From: Pimelobacter simplex
GTDB taxonomy: Bacteria; Actinomycetota; Actinomycetes; Propionibacteriales; Nocardioidaceae
Length of the DNA: 64,000 nucleotides
Assembly (NCBI RefSeq): GCF_900114845.1
Contig: NZ_FOUK01000001.1
Span: 124,001 to 188,000, forward strand
Direction of reading: 5' to 3'
The notes under the pieces were generated by a model, which saw only the letters and a list, made by a program, of their open reading frames with translations, did no database searches and was not told where the DNA came from. The translations under genes and the position numbers were made by a program. This document shows positions 1 to 8,204 of this stretch, one piece after another. Position 1 is the stretch's first letter; every line of letters begins with the position of its first letter.

Positions 1-24
1 GCTGACGGGCTCTGGGTCTCTCGT

Positions 25-2256
25 TCAGGCGGCGGCCCGCGGGCCGACGCGGACGAGCACCTGCTGGGCATACTGCTGGATCTCGAGCTCCAGGCCGGAA
101 TCCCAGTCGCGTTCCCGGGCGAGCTCGGCGATCCGGCTGTCGGTGGCGACCAGGCGCAGCTGCAGGCCGTCCCTCCCCTCGAGGAGGGAGACGACCAGAT
201 CGGTGCCGGGGTCGACCACGGTGGTGGCGTCGACGACGTACTGTCCGAGCAGGTCGGCGGTCCCGGGGGCGATGTCGTGCGGGCCGGAGCGCACCTGGAG
301 GTTCACGTCGCGTTCCCGGGCGGTCGAGAGGGCTTGGCAGAACCAGGCGCCGATGTTGACCAGCTCGGGCGGGAGCAGGACGACCTGGCGCAGGTACGTC
401 TCCTCGAGGCCGCTGCGGTGGCGGGCCTCGGGGGAGGCGGGGTCGAGGGTGCTGCCGAGGGCCCGCAGCAGGTCGGCGGCGCTCTCGATGCCGGCCAACC
501 GCCAGCGGGCCCTCACCTGCGCGGCGGTGGCCTGGGCCTCGGCGGCCTCGTCGGCGCGCACCGCCGCCTCGTGCTCGCGGATCGCGCGTGCTGCCATCCG
601 GCGCAGCCGGAGGTTGAACAGGACCCAGCCACCGACCCACACGAGTCCGGTCGCCAGCATGACGAAGGTGACCGCCCCCGCTGCGGGCGTCGCGGTGAGG
701 GCGAACGCGGCCGCCGCGCCGACCGCTGCGTAGGCCGCCGTCCCGATCGCGACGACGCGCGCGGAGCGGGTCCCGGCCACGACGATGAAGAGCAGCATCG
801 CGGGCGCGATGCACTGCCAGGCGAGGACGTAGCCCTGCCCGAAGTCCACGCCGCTGCCGGAGACCAGGAAGGCGATCGGCGCGGTGACCACCAGCACCGC
901 GGTCATCGCTCCGGTGAGCCGGTCGTGGCGGCGCCAGCTCCGCCACGCAAGGAGCGTCGTCGTGATGACCAGCGCCGCCAGCAGGTAGTCCGGGGTGAGC
1001 TCGCCCGGGTGGTTGGCCGCGCCGAGGAAGATGCCTCCTCCGGCCAGCAGCGCGCTGATCAGGAGCGCGCCCACCATGCTGACCCGGTCGACGCCGACCC
1101 GGAAGTCCGCGGCCTCGCCCGCACCCTGATCGCCGTCGGCGCGCCACGACATGGCGGCGCGCACCCCGGCCCCCGGGGCAGTGCGCAGGTCGAAGGCGAT
1201 GCCCTCCTCGGCCAGCCGCGCGCGTACCGACGAAGCGAGCCCCCGCTCTGCCACGTCCTCGGGCGCGAAGCCCCTGCCCTGGTCACTGACGACCACGCGA
1301 ACACCGCCACCGCCGGCGCCGTCGGCCCGGATGTCGACGCTCACCCGCGCCACTCCCGCGTGCTTCTCGGCGTTGGTCACCAGCTCACCTGTCGCGCCGC
1401 CCAGGGCCGCCCGGACCCCCAGCGGCATGCCGGCCCAGAGGTCGGCGAGCGGTTGGCCCGACAGCCCGGTCAGGTCCACCGTGACCGTGCGCCGCGCGAG
1501 CGGCGCCTCGGGCGACTCGTGGGCCGTCAGGTCCAGCCCGGAGGAGCTCATCAGGTGCTCCAGCACCTGGGTGTCCGCGTGGCAGCGAGCTCGCACCGCG
1601 CCCAGATCCGAGACGGCGGACCCGCCACGAGCGACGGCCGCGAGGGTGTTGATCGCCGTGTCGTGGACCTGGCGCTGCTCCTCGGCCGCCCGGCGCATGG
1701 CCGCCGTCTGCACGTCCAGGCGCGTCCTCGCGCGCACCGCTTCGTGGTGGTTGGTGTCGAGAGATCTGGCGAACCGCAGCAGCGGCACCAGCCCCGGCCG
1801 GCCGACCACGATCGCGAGCGGCCCGTTCGCCAGGAGGAACAGCGGAAACCGCGTCCCCTGCTCCGGGTCCGCGAGGTAGATCAGCACGGCGACCGCCACG
1901 CAGCACGCCAACGAGAGGACCAGGTCGATCCGGCGTCGCAGCACCAGACCCTGGGCGACCGCCGTGATGATGAAGAGGTGGAACGTCGCTACCGCGAACG
2001 GCGTGGACGGGCCGGCGGTGTGCATCCAGTCGAAGACGAACACCGCGTACTGGAGCAAGAACACCAGCCACGCGGGGAACTCCGGCTTCGCGCAGGCCAC
2101 CGCCGCCACGACCAGCAGGGCGCCGTTGACCCCCACCACCAACATGCCGTCGTGATGGCGCTCCGGGCCGACGAAGTACGCCGCGACCACCAGCGGCATC
2201 CACACCACCATGCCGGCGAAGAACGCCCAGCGGACAGCGTCGCGGAAGCTGGCCAT
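25..2256 (-). CDS. Membrane sensor histidine kinase with duplicated architecture
   Basis: A 743-residue protein with two membrane-plus-cytoplasm modules in tandem. Module 1 has about six hydrophobic segments (residues 1-165), then a NarX/HisKA_3-like phosphoacceptor stretch QVHDTAINTL with His198, then a HATPase domain with an N box (ELVTNAEKH, near residue 290) and a G box (SDQGRGF). Module 2 has about six more hydrophobic segments (about 390-545), then a cytoplasmic tail (about 552-743) in which I see no phosphoacceptor His and no intact ATP-binding boxes. The tail is probably a degenerate kinase or dimer partner. ATG at 2256 was chosen because the hydrophobic region begins right after it. 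No response regulator is visible; one may lie left of position 25. The signal is unknown. Confidence 0.8.
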   Translation of the reverse strand: MASFRDAVRWAFFAGMVVWMPLVVAAYFVGPERHHDGMLVVGVNGALLVVAAVACAKPEFPAWLVFLLQYAVFVFDWMHTAGPSTPFAVATFHLFIITAVAQGLVLRRRIDLVLSLACCVAVAVLIYLADPEQGTRFPLFLLANGPLAIVVGRPGLVPLLRFARSLDTNHHEAVRARTRLDVQTAAMRRAAEEQRQVHDTAINTLAAVARGGSAVSDLGAVRARCHADTQVLEHLMSSSGLDLTAHESPEAPLARRTVTVDLTGLSGQPLADLWAGMPLGVRAALGGATGELVTNAEKHAGVARVSVDIRADGAGGGGVRVVVSDQGRGFAPEDVAERGLASSVRARLAEEGIAFDLRTAPGAGVRAAMSWRADGDQGAGEAADFRVGVDRVSMVGALLISALLAGGGIFLGAANHPGELTPDYLLAALVITTTLLAWRSWRRHDRLTGAMTAVLVVTAPIAFLVSGSGVDFGQGYVLAWQCIAPAMLLFIVVAGTRSARVVAIGTAAYAAVGAAAAFALTATPAAGAVTFVMLATGLVWVGGWVLFNLRLRRMAARAIREHEAAVRADEAAEAQATAAQVRARWRLAGIESAADLLRALGSTLDPASPEARHRSGLEETYLRQVVLLPPELVNIGAWFCQALSTARERDVNLQVRSGPHDIAPGTADLLGQYVVDATTVVDPGTDLVVSLLEGRDGLQLRLVATDSRIAELARERDWDSGLELEIQQYAQQVLVRVGPRAAA

Positions 2257-2393
2257 CGCCCACCCGCGTTCGTCCGGTGCCCCACGCTCCGGCGTGCCCG
2301 TCCGGGCCAAGATCGTCCTCCCAGATCCCCCGGGCCCTCCGACCCGCGGCAGCAGCGTAGCGAGACGTGGACCGCCGGGACCCAGGGACGCGG

Positions 2394-3929
2394 TCAGGGG
2401 GCCAGCACGGCACGCTCCCGGGTGACCGGAGCCGTCGCGCTGGCGAACGCGAGGTGCTCGTCGACGACGGCGCCGCGGCGCAGGACCTTCGCGTCGTTGT
2501 AGTAGTTCATCGACATCAGCCACGGCGCGGCCACGCCCTGCTTGGGCAGGGTGTCGAGAGCACGCTGGACGTAGCCGGCGCCGAAGTCGAGGAGCGGGCG
2601 GGTCTCCATGTCGGGGTCGGCGACGGGCCACACGGCGTCGTGGCCGTGCTCGTCGAGGTGGGCGAGGAGGCGGCAGAAGTAGTCGCAGAGGAGGCCGATC
2701 TTCAGGGTCCACGACGAGTTCGTGTAGCCGATCGCCATGGCGAGGTTCGGGATGCCGCTGAGCATCACGCCGCGGTACGCGACGCTCTGGCTGACGTCGA
2801 CGGCGCGGCCGTCGACGACCAGGTCGATGCCGCCGAGCAGCTTGATGTTGAGGCCCGTCGCCGTGACGATGATGTCCGCCTCGAGCTCGCGTCCCGACTC
2901 CAGGAGGATGCCGTCTTCGGTGAAGGTAGTGATGCGGTCGGTGACGACGGAGGCGTCGCCGTTGCGGATCGACCGGAACAGGTCGCCGTCCGGTACGGCG
3001 CACAGCCGCTGGTCCCAGGGGTTGTACGGCGGGTTGAAGTGCTCGTCGACGGGGAAGCCGGCGGGCAGCCGCTCCTCGTTGAAGCGCCGGATGACCTGGC
3101 GGGCCTTGCCGGGGAACCTCTGCGCGAACAGCCAGATGGCGCGCTGCTTGGCGATGTTCTTCTGCCGGGCCAGGGCGTGGCCGCGGTCGTCGCCGAACCA
3201 GCGGCGCAGGTTGTTCGCCAGCTTGTCCACGCGCGGGATGGGCATCACGTACGTCGGGGTGCGCTGCAGCATCGTGACGTGGGCGGCGTCGTCGGCCATC
3301 GACGGCACCAGCGTGACCGCGGTGGCGCCGCTGCCGATGACGACGACCTTCTTGCCCGTGTAGTCGAGGTCCTCGGGCCAGTGCTGCGGGTGCACCACCT
3401 GCCCCCGGAAGCGGTCCCGGCCCTCGAAGACGGGCGTGTAGCCCTCGTCGTAGTCGTAGTAGCCGCCGGCGCAGAACAGCCAGCCGGCGCTGAAGTAGCG
3501 CCGTTCGCCGGTGTCGGTCTGCTCCACCTCGACCAGCCAGCGGGCCGTCTCCGAGGACCACGACGCGCGCTGCACCCGGTGGTGGTACCGGATGTGCTCG
3601 TCCAGCCCGTTCTCGGTGGCGGTCTCGCGCAGGTAGCCCACGATCTGCGCGGCGTCGGCGATGGCCTCCTTCTCGCGCCACGGCTTGAACTCGTACCCGA
3701 AGGTGGTCAGGTCGGAGTCCGAGCGGATGCCGGGGTAGCGGAACAGGTCCCAGGTGCCTCCGGACGCCGCCCGGCCCTCGAGGATGACGAAGCTCTTGTG
3801 GGGGAGCTCGGTCCGCAGGTAGCGACCTGCGCCGATGCCGGAGAGGCCGGCGCCGACGATGAGGACGTCGACCTGCTCGACGTCCTCGAGGGACGACGGC
3901 GGACCGGTCCGGGCGTGACGGTGGGACAT
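2394..3929 (-). CDS. EthA-like FAD/NADPH Baeyer-Villiger monooxygenase
   Basis: A 511-residue flavoprotein monooxygenase, expected to insert one O2-derived oxygen into ketones or to S-oxidise thio compounds using NADPH. The N-terminal FAD Rossmann motif GAGLSGIGAGRYL is present. The Baeyer-Villiger fingerprint FxGxxxHxxxW appears as FRGQVVHPQHW near residue 172, and the NADPH motif GSGATA near 196. The middle and C-terminus resemble my recollection of mycobacterial EthA (for example NPWDQRLC and LSGIPNLAMAIGYTN). The ATG has an AGGAGAG ribosome site. The gene is divergent from a PucR-type regulator rather than the TetR-type EthR known beside ethA. The physiological substrate is unknown. Confidence 0.87.
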   Translation of the reverse strand: MSHRHARTGPPSSLEDVEQVDVLIVGAGLSGIGAGRYLRTELPHKSFVILEGRAASGGTWDLFRYPGIRSDSDLTTFGYEFKPWREKEAIADAAQIVGYLRETATENGLDEHIRYHHRVQRASWSSETARWLVEVEQTDTGERRYFSAGWLFCAGGYYDYDEGYTPVFEGRDRFRGQVVHPQHWPEDLDYTGKKVVVIGSGATAVTLVPSMADDAAHVTMLQRTPTYVMPIPRVDKLANNLRRWFGDDRGHALARQKNIAKQRAIWLFAQRFPGKARQVIRRFNEERLPAGFPVDEHFNPPYNPWDQRLCAVPDGDLFRSIRNGDASVVTDRITTFTEDGILLESGRELEADIIVTATGLNIKLLGGIDLVVDGRAVDVSQSVAYRGVMLSGIPNLAMAIGYTNSSWTLKIGLLCDYFCRLLAHLDEHGHDAVWPVADPDMETRPLLDFGAGYVQRALDTLPKQGVAAPWLMSMNYYNDAKVLRRGAVVDEHLAFASATAPVTRERAVLAP

Positions 3930-3968
3930 GTTCTCTCCTGAGGGGGTGGACGATCCGGGCCGAACCCA

Positions 3969-5270
3969 ATGTGCGACGGCTCTGCCCCAGCTCGCCAGGA
4001 CAATCCGTCTCAGCTCGTTCGGCGTGTGGTGCAGAATGCTGCAGTGACCGGGTCCTGGCCGTCGTCCTCGCCGCAGGTGCGCGAGCTCATCCGGCAGGGC
4101 GCCGAGATCGCGCTCCGCCTGCGTCCGGAGTGGGTGGCCGAGATCGACTCCGCCGCGCTGGCCAGTCCCGGCATGGAGGCGATCGCCGCGGACCCGGTGC
4201 TGGCCGAGGGCATCCGTCGCAACACCCTGGCCAACCTGCGGCACTGGGCCGCCGCGAACGTGCAGGCACCGGGGCTCCGGGTGCCCCCGAACCTCGACCC
4301 GGACAACCTGGAGACCGCACGCGACCTCGCCCGGCGCGGCCTCGACCGCAGTGCGCTGGACAGCTACCGCACCGGTCAGAGCAGGGCGTCGCGGCGGTGG
4401 ATGACGATCTGCTTCGAGCTCACCCAGGACCCCGACCTCCTCCACGAGCTCCTCGACGTGTCGCTGCTGTCGATCTCCACGTTCATCGACGACACCATCG
4501 ACGCCGTCGCCTCGGTCATCGAGGCCGAGCGCGACCAGCTCAAGAGCGGCAGCCACGCCGAGCGCCGCGCCGCCGTCTCCCTCATCCTCGAGCGTGCTCC
4601 CCTCAGCCGTGCCCGGGCCGAGGCGCAGCTCGGCTACCCCCTGACCGGACCGCACGTCGCGGCCGTCGTCTGGACGGCGGTCGAGGCGAGCACCACCGAG
4701 CTCGACGCCGCCGCCGAGGCCCTCGTCCAGGCGAGCGGCGCCACCCGCCGGCTCACCGTCGTCGCGAGCTCGGCGTCCCACTGGGTGTGGCTGCCCGTCG
4801 CCACGGCGCCCACCGCCCACGAGCTCGCCACCAGGCTCGTGGGGCACCCCGGCGTGAGCATCGCGGTCGGGCGGCCGGGCCGCGACATCGAGGGGTTCCG
4901 CCGCAGCCACCTCGACGCCTCCACCACCCAGCGGATGATGACGCGCCTCGCCTCGCCCCAGCGCATCGCCCGCTACCAGGACATCCAGCTCGTCGCCCTC
5001 ATGACCACCGAGCCCGCCAGTGCCGACGAGTACGTCGCCGAGGTGCTCGGCGACCTCGCGACCGCCGACCCCGAGACCCGCGACGTCGTCCTCGCCTTCG
5101 TGCAGGAGCAGTTCAACACCTCCCGGACCGCGCGACGGCTCCACGCCCACCGCAACACGGTCATCCGGCGCCTCGCCCGGGCCGACGAGCTGTTGCCGCG
5201 GCCCCTGGCCGAGCACCCGGTCGACGTCGCGGCCGCGCTCACGGTCCTCCAGTGGCGGGGCGGCAGCTGA
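3969..5270 (+). CDS. PucR/CdaR-type transcriptional regulator
   Basis: A regulator of up to 433 residues. The C-terminus carries the PucR-type helix-turn-helix (NTSRTARRLHAHRNTVIRRL), and the middle has the GGDEF-like sensing fold typical of the CdaR/PucR family. The N-terminal 150 residues are mostly helical, with no obvious small-molecule domain. The start is uncertain: ATG 3969 lies only 39 bases from the divergent monooxygenase start, and GTG codons at 4026, 4029 and 4044 are in frame. None has a clear ribosome site, and the residues before 4044 look unlike the domain. It probably controls the adjacent monooxygenase and possibly itself from the shared short promoter region. Confidence 0.78.
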   Translation: MCDGSAPARQDNPSQLVRRVVQNAAVTGSWPSSSPQVRELIRQGAEIALRLRPEWVAEIDSAALASPGMEAIAADPVLAEGIRRNTLANLRHWAAANVQAPGLRVPPNLDPDNLETARDLARRGLDRSALDSYRTGQSRASRRWMTICFELTQDPDLLHELLDVSLLSISTFIDDTIDAVASVIEAERDQLKSGSHAERRAAVSLILERAPLSRARAEAQLGYPLTGPHVAAVVWTAVEASTTELDAAAEALVQASGATRRLTVVASSASHWVWLPVATAPTAHELATRLVGHPGVSIAVGRPGRDIEGFRRSHLDASTTQRMMTRLASPQRIARYQDIQLVALMTTEPASADEYVAEVLGDLATADPETRDVVLAFVQEQFNTSRTARRLHAHRNTVIRRLARADELLPRPLAEHPVDVAAALTVLQWRGGS

Positions 5271-5372
5271 TCCGATCACCTGGATGTCTACGTTCCGCCG
5301 GTTCGGTGCCGACGTGGGGAGAGGCGGCTCGGGCGGCCACGAGTCCGCGCGATCTCTGCACGCGCGCAAGGG

Positions 5373-5389
5373 CCGGCCACCGTGGCCGG
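5373..5389 (+). promoter_or_regulatory. Inverted repeat in the leader of the secreted-protein gene
   Basis: CCGGCCAC and GTGGCCGG are separated by a single C, giving a compact 8-bp inverted repeat 11 bases before the AGGAGG ribosome site of the gene at 5413. It could be an operator, or an RNA hairpin ending the upstream regulator transcript. There is no T-run. Function is inferred from position only. Confidence 0.3.
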
Positions 5390-5412
5390 GCCGCGAACCA
5401 GGAGGAAGAAAC

Positions 5413-5856
5413 GTGAAGACCCTGACCCGTTCCATCGCCAGTGTGGCCATGGCCGTCGCCGTGATCGCTCCGGTCGGCGCCTCGGCCGCCTCGGCGGCCC
5501 CGGTCGCCGCCAAGCCCAGCGGCAAGCAGTTCACCGTCGTCCAGACGATGCAGAAGGCCAAGCTCGGCGTCTGCAAGGTCTCCGTGAGCAAGGGCGCCGC
5601 CTGGCGCGTGTACGGCCGGCTCGACACCCGCAAGGTGCGCGCCGGGAAGTTCAGCGCCACCCTCTACGTGTTCAAGGAGGGCGTCGACGACCCGACGTCG
5701 TCCTGGCGCTCGCCGATGGTCAAGAAGGGCACCTACTCGAAGGTCGGCTCGGTGCGGCTGCCCAAGAAGGCGGGCTTCACGCTCGCCGGCGGCATCGGCG
5801 GCGGCAACATGGGCAACGGCGGCCCGATCGACATCGCCCGCGTCGGCAAGTGCTGA
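5413..5856 (+). CDS. Small secreted protein of unknown function
   Basis: A 147-residue protein starting at GTG behind a strong AGGAGG ribosome site (5400-5405). The N-terminus is a classic Sec signal: Lys/Arg, an Ala/Val-rich core and a likely cleavage after an Ala-X-Ala motif near residues 27-29. The mature part is basic, rich in Lys, Gly and Ser, with one internal Cys (LGVCKV) and one as the last residue, which could form a disulfide. I do not recognise a family. It is expected outside the membrane. The gene is monocistronic and followed by a strong hairpin. Confidence 0.72.
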   Translation: MKTLTRSIASVAMAVAVIAPVGASAASAAPVAAKPSGKQFTVVQTMQKAKLGVCKVSVSKGAAWRVYGRLDTRKVRAGKFSATLYVFKEGVDDPTSSWRSPMVKKGTYSKVGSVRLPKKAGFTLAGGIGGGNMGNGGPIDIARVGKC

Positions 5857-5883
5857 CCCGGCGGAGCTGAACGAAGGGGGCCG

Positions 5884-5917
5884 TCGACCACCGGGGACCT
5901 TGGTCCCCGGTGGTCGA
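5884..5917 (+). terminator. Rho-independent-type hairpin after the secreted-protein gene
   Basis: A perfect 16-bp inverted repeat (TCGACCACCGGGGACC and its complement) with a TT centre lies 27 bases after the stop codon at 5856. No T-run follows, as is common for actinobacterial terminators. It separates the secreted-protein gene from the GGDEF gene. Confidence 0.65.
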
Positions 5918-6025
5918 GCTGCGTGGCGACCCCGAATGACTAGGACGTCAGAACGCTCGGTCATGTTTCCGCCTCGCCCACCCGCGGCGGCTGCCGCGGC
6001 AACCCGATGCACCTAGCCTGGGAGC

Positions 6026-7204
6026 ATGCTGGACCTGGTCACCCTGCGCATCGCCTTCGGGCTCGTGGCCCTGAGCGTCCTGGTCCTCGTCTACGGCGTC
6101 ACGTTCCGCACGACCCGCTCGGCCTACAGCGGGTGGTGGTGCGTGTCGATCGGCTGCTTCATCCTCAGCGCCACCCTGTTCCTCTTCGACGGCACCGCGC
6201 TCCAGGTGGTGGGCAACCCCGCCGGGAACATGATGGGGGTGCTGGGTGCCGGCTGTGTGTGGGCCAGCGCGCGCTCCCTGCGCGCCGTGCCCGTGCCCCG
6301 CTGGCAGCTGGCGGCGGTGCCCGCAGTCGTCGCGGTCGCGTCGGCCCTGGGCGACCCGACTGTCGACTCCTGGTCGGGTGGCGCGGCGTTCCTGACCGGC
6401 ATGGCGCTCCTCATCGGCCGCTCGACCCTGGAGCTCGTGCTCCTGCTGCGTCAGACGGACGTGGGGGTCGACTCGCCGGCGCAGAACCGCTTCGCTCTCG
6501 TGGCGATGGCGGTGGTCTCGAGTCTCCTCGGCGCCTACTACCTGGCCCGCGCGACGGCGTTCGTCACCGTCGGCCCGCAGCACCCGGTGTTCCAGAACGC
6601 GTTCGGTGGCCAGGTCACCACGCTGCTCACCATGATCCTGCTCGTCGTCGCCACGTTCGGCATGTCCGCCTTGGCCGCGGACCAGCAGATCGCCGAGCTG
6701 CGTCGCCGCGCCACCCGGGACTCACTCACCGGGCTCCTCAACCGTGCGGAGTTCTACCGCGAGGGCCAGGTCATCCTCGATCGCGGCCGGTTCGGCACCG
6801 ATGCCGCGCTCGTGCTCGCCGACCTCGACCGGTTCAAGGACATCAACGACGACGCCGGTCATGCCGCCGGCGACGACGCCCTGACCGCGTTCGCCGACGC
6901 CTGCCGCGAGGTCATCGGACCCCGCGGGATCGTCGGACGTCTCGGCGGCGACGAGTTCGTCATCCTCACCGTCCACGGCACGGCCGAGGATCTCACCGCG
7001 ACCATCGCGCACCGCTACGCCGAGGCCGACGGGACACCCACGGTCAGCTTCGGCATCGCCTCCGTCCTGCCGGGCGACGACGTCGCCCTCGGCCTCGCCC
7101 GCGCCGACCACGCCCTGTACCGCGCCAAGGCCGCGGGCCGCGCTCAGGCCATCCGTCACGACGACCGGCCCGCGTTCCTCGTCGGTGGACGCCGCACCGC
7201 CTGA
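6026..7204 (+). CDS. Membrane-anchored diguanylate cyclase (GGDEF)
   Basis: A 392-residue protein that should make cyclic di-GMP from two GTP at the membrane. About six hydrophobic segments occupy residues 1-225, followed by a short linker and a GGDEF domain (about 235-385). The signature RLGGDEF is intact, and DLDRFKDIND, the metal and substrate stretch, is present, so activity is likely. The residues before the signature (RGIVGR) do not give an RxxD product-inhibition site. ATG 6026 was chosen because it starts just before the first membrane segment. The gene stands alone and its stop is 9 bases from the stop of the convergent LysR gene. The membrane-bound stimulus is unknown. Confidence 0.87.
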   Translation: MLDLVTLRIAFGLVALSVLVLVYGVTFRTTRSAYSGWWCVSIGCFILSATLFLFDGTALQVVGNPAGNMMGVLGAGCVWASARSLRAVPVPRWQLAAVPAVVAVASALGDPTVDSWSGGAAFLTGMALLIGRSTLELVLLLRQTDVGVDSPAQNRFALVAMAVVSSLLGAYYLARATAFVTVGPQHPVFQNAFGGQVTTLLTMILLVVATFGMSALAADQQIAELRRRATRDSLTGLLNRAEFYREGQVILDRGRFGTDAALVLADLDRFKDINDDAGHAAGDDALTAFADACREVIGPRGIVGRLGGDEFVILTVHGTAEDLTATIAHRYAEADGTPTVSFGIASVLPGDDVALGLARADHALYRAKAAGRAQAIRHDDRPAFLVGGRRTA

Positions 7205-7213
7205 CCTACCCGC

Positions 7214-8071
7214 TCAGGCGCTCGCTCCCGAGGTGAGCAGCGGCGTCAGCGCCTGAGCGACCAGCCGGACGACGTCCGCGTCGAGCGCCGGGCGCGCGCA
7301 GACGGACAGCCGGAGCGGCTCGGGGAGGGGCAGGTCGTCGCGGCGGACGAGACCCTCGGGGGTGCTGCCGAGGGTGGCCATGAGGGCCACGCCGAGGCCC
7401 GCGCCGACGGCGGCCTGGACGCCGGCGAGCTGGATGGCCTCGGCGCCGATGACGGCGGGGATGGCGTGGGCGGCGAGGGTCTCGAGGGCGCGGCTGCGCA
7501 GGCTGCAGGGGCTGTCGAAGGCGACGAGGGGCACCGGCTGGGGCGCGGACGGCGGCGACCAGGCGGGTGAGGAGTACCAGGCGAGCTCGAGCTCACCGAC
7601 GGGGACGGCGTCCGGGTCGTCGGCGTTGAGGACCAGGGCGAGGTCGATGGAGCCGGAGGCCAGTCCCTCGCGGAGCCGGTTGCCGCGGTCGATGCGGAAG
7701 CGGAAGCGGTGGCCGGAGTCGGCCTGCTCGAGCGCGGCGGCGAGCGAGGGGAGCAGCTGGGCGGCGGCGTGCTCGGTCGAGCCGAGCGTGAACTCGCTGA
7801 CCTGGGTGACCGCGAACGAGCGCAGGGTGTCGTCGTGGGCGGCCAGGATCTGGCGCGCGTGGTGCACGAGGCGCTCGCCGCCGGCGGTGAAGCGGGAGCC
7901 GCGGCCGTGCTTCTCGACGAGCTTGGTGCCGACGACGCCCTCGAGGCGCCGGACGTGCTGGCTGACCGCGCCCTGGCTCAGGTGCAGGTGGTCGGCCGCG
8001 CGCTGGAAACCGCCGCAGTCCGCGACGGCGACGAGGCTGCGCAGCGGGGCAATGTCCAGAATCTTGCTCAT
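7214..8071 (-). CDS. LysR-family transcriptional regulator
   Basis: A 285-residue LysR protein. The N-terminal winged helix-turn-helix (residues 5-65, containing GFQRAADHLHLSQGAVSQHVRRLE) is followed by the periplasmic-binding-like effector domain. It is divergent from the organosulfur operon starting at 8205, with a 133-base shared promoter region, the classic arrangement for a LysR activator of a catabolic or sulfur operon. The ligand would be a pathway intermediate or a sulfur-status metabolite; this is inference from position. Confidence 0.85.
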   Translation of the reverse strand: MSKILDIAPLRSLVAVADCGGFQRAADHLHLSQGAVSQHVRRLEGVVGTKLVEKHGRGSRFTAGGERLVHHARQILAAHDDTLRSFAVTQVSEFTLGSTEHAAAQLLPSLAAALEQADSGHRFRFRIDRGNRLREGLASGSIDLALVLNADDPDAVPVGELELAWYSSPAWSPPSAPQPVPLVAFDSPCSLRSRALETLAAHAIPAVIGAEAIQLAGVQAAVGAGLGVALMATLGSTPEGLVRRDDLPLPEPLRLSVCARPALDADVVRLVAQALTPLLTSGASA

Positions 8072-8088
8072 GAAACAAGAGTAATCCC

Positions 8089-8121
8089 TGATCCATCACG
8101 CCTCGTGATCGGTTCGGATCA
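8089..8121. promoter_or_regulatory. Nested inverted repeats, candidate LysR operator
   Basis: An inner inverted repeat ATCACG-CCT-CGTGAT (8095-8109) sits inside an outer pair TGATCC (8089-8094) and GGATCA (8116-8121). The block is 17 bases from the LysR start and just upstream of the candidate promoter of the 8205 operon, where a LysR recognition site would be expected. Binding is inferred. Confidence 0.45.
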
Positions 8122-8131
8122 TGAAGCCTCG

Positions 8132-8161
8132 TTGGACCCCGCTCTCAAAGGCGAGTAATTT
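8132..8161 (+). promoter_or_regulatory. Candidate sigma-70-type promoter of the organosulfur operon
   Basis: TTGGAC (8132-8137) and TAATTT (8156-8161) are separated by 18 bases, in one of the few A/T-rich patches of the region, about 45 bases before the first start codon. It lies just downstream of the nested inverted repeats. Prediction by eye. Confidence 0.35.
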
Positions 8162-8204
8162 TGTAGACAAACATCGCCAATGAGTGTGGGAAGCGAGCCG
8201 GAGC

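Noticed and set aside
4000-5660. Minus-strand open frame continuing upstream of the EthA-like gene through the PucR-type regulator
   Set aside because: The extension has no recognisable motifs and covers the regulator and secreted-protein genes on the opposite strand. The ATG at 3929 has a good ribosome site.
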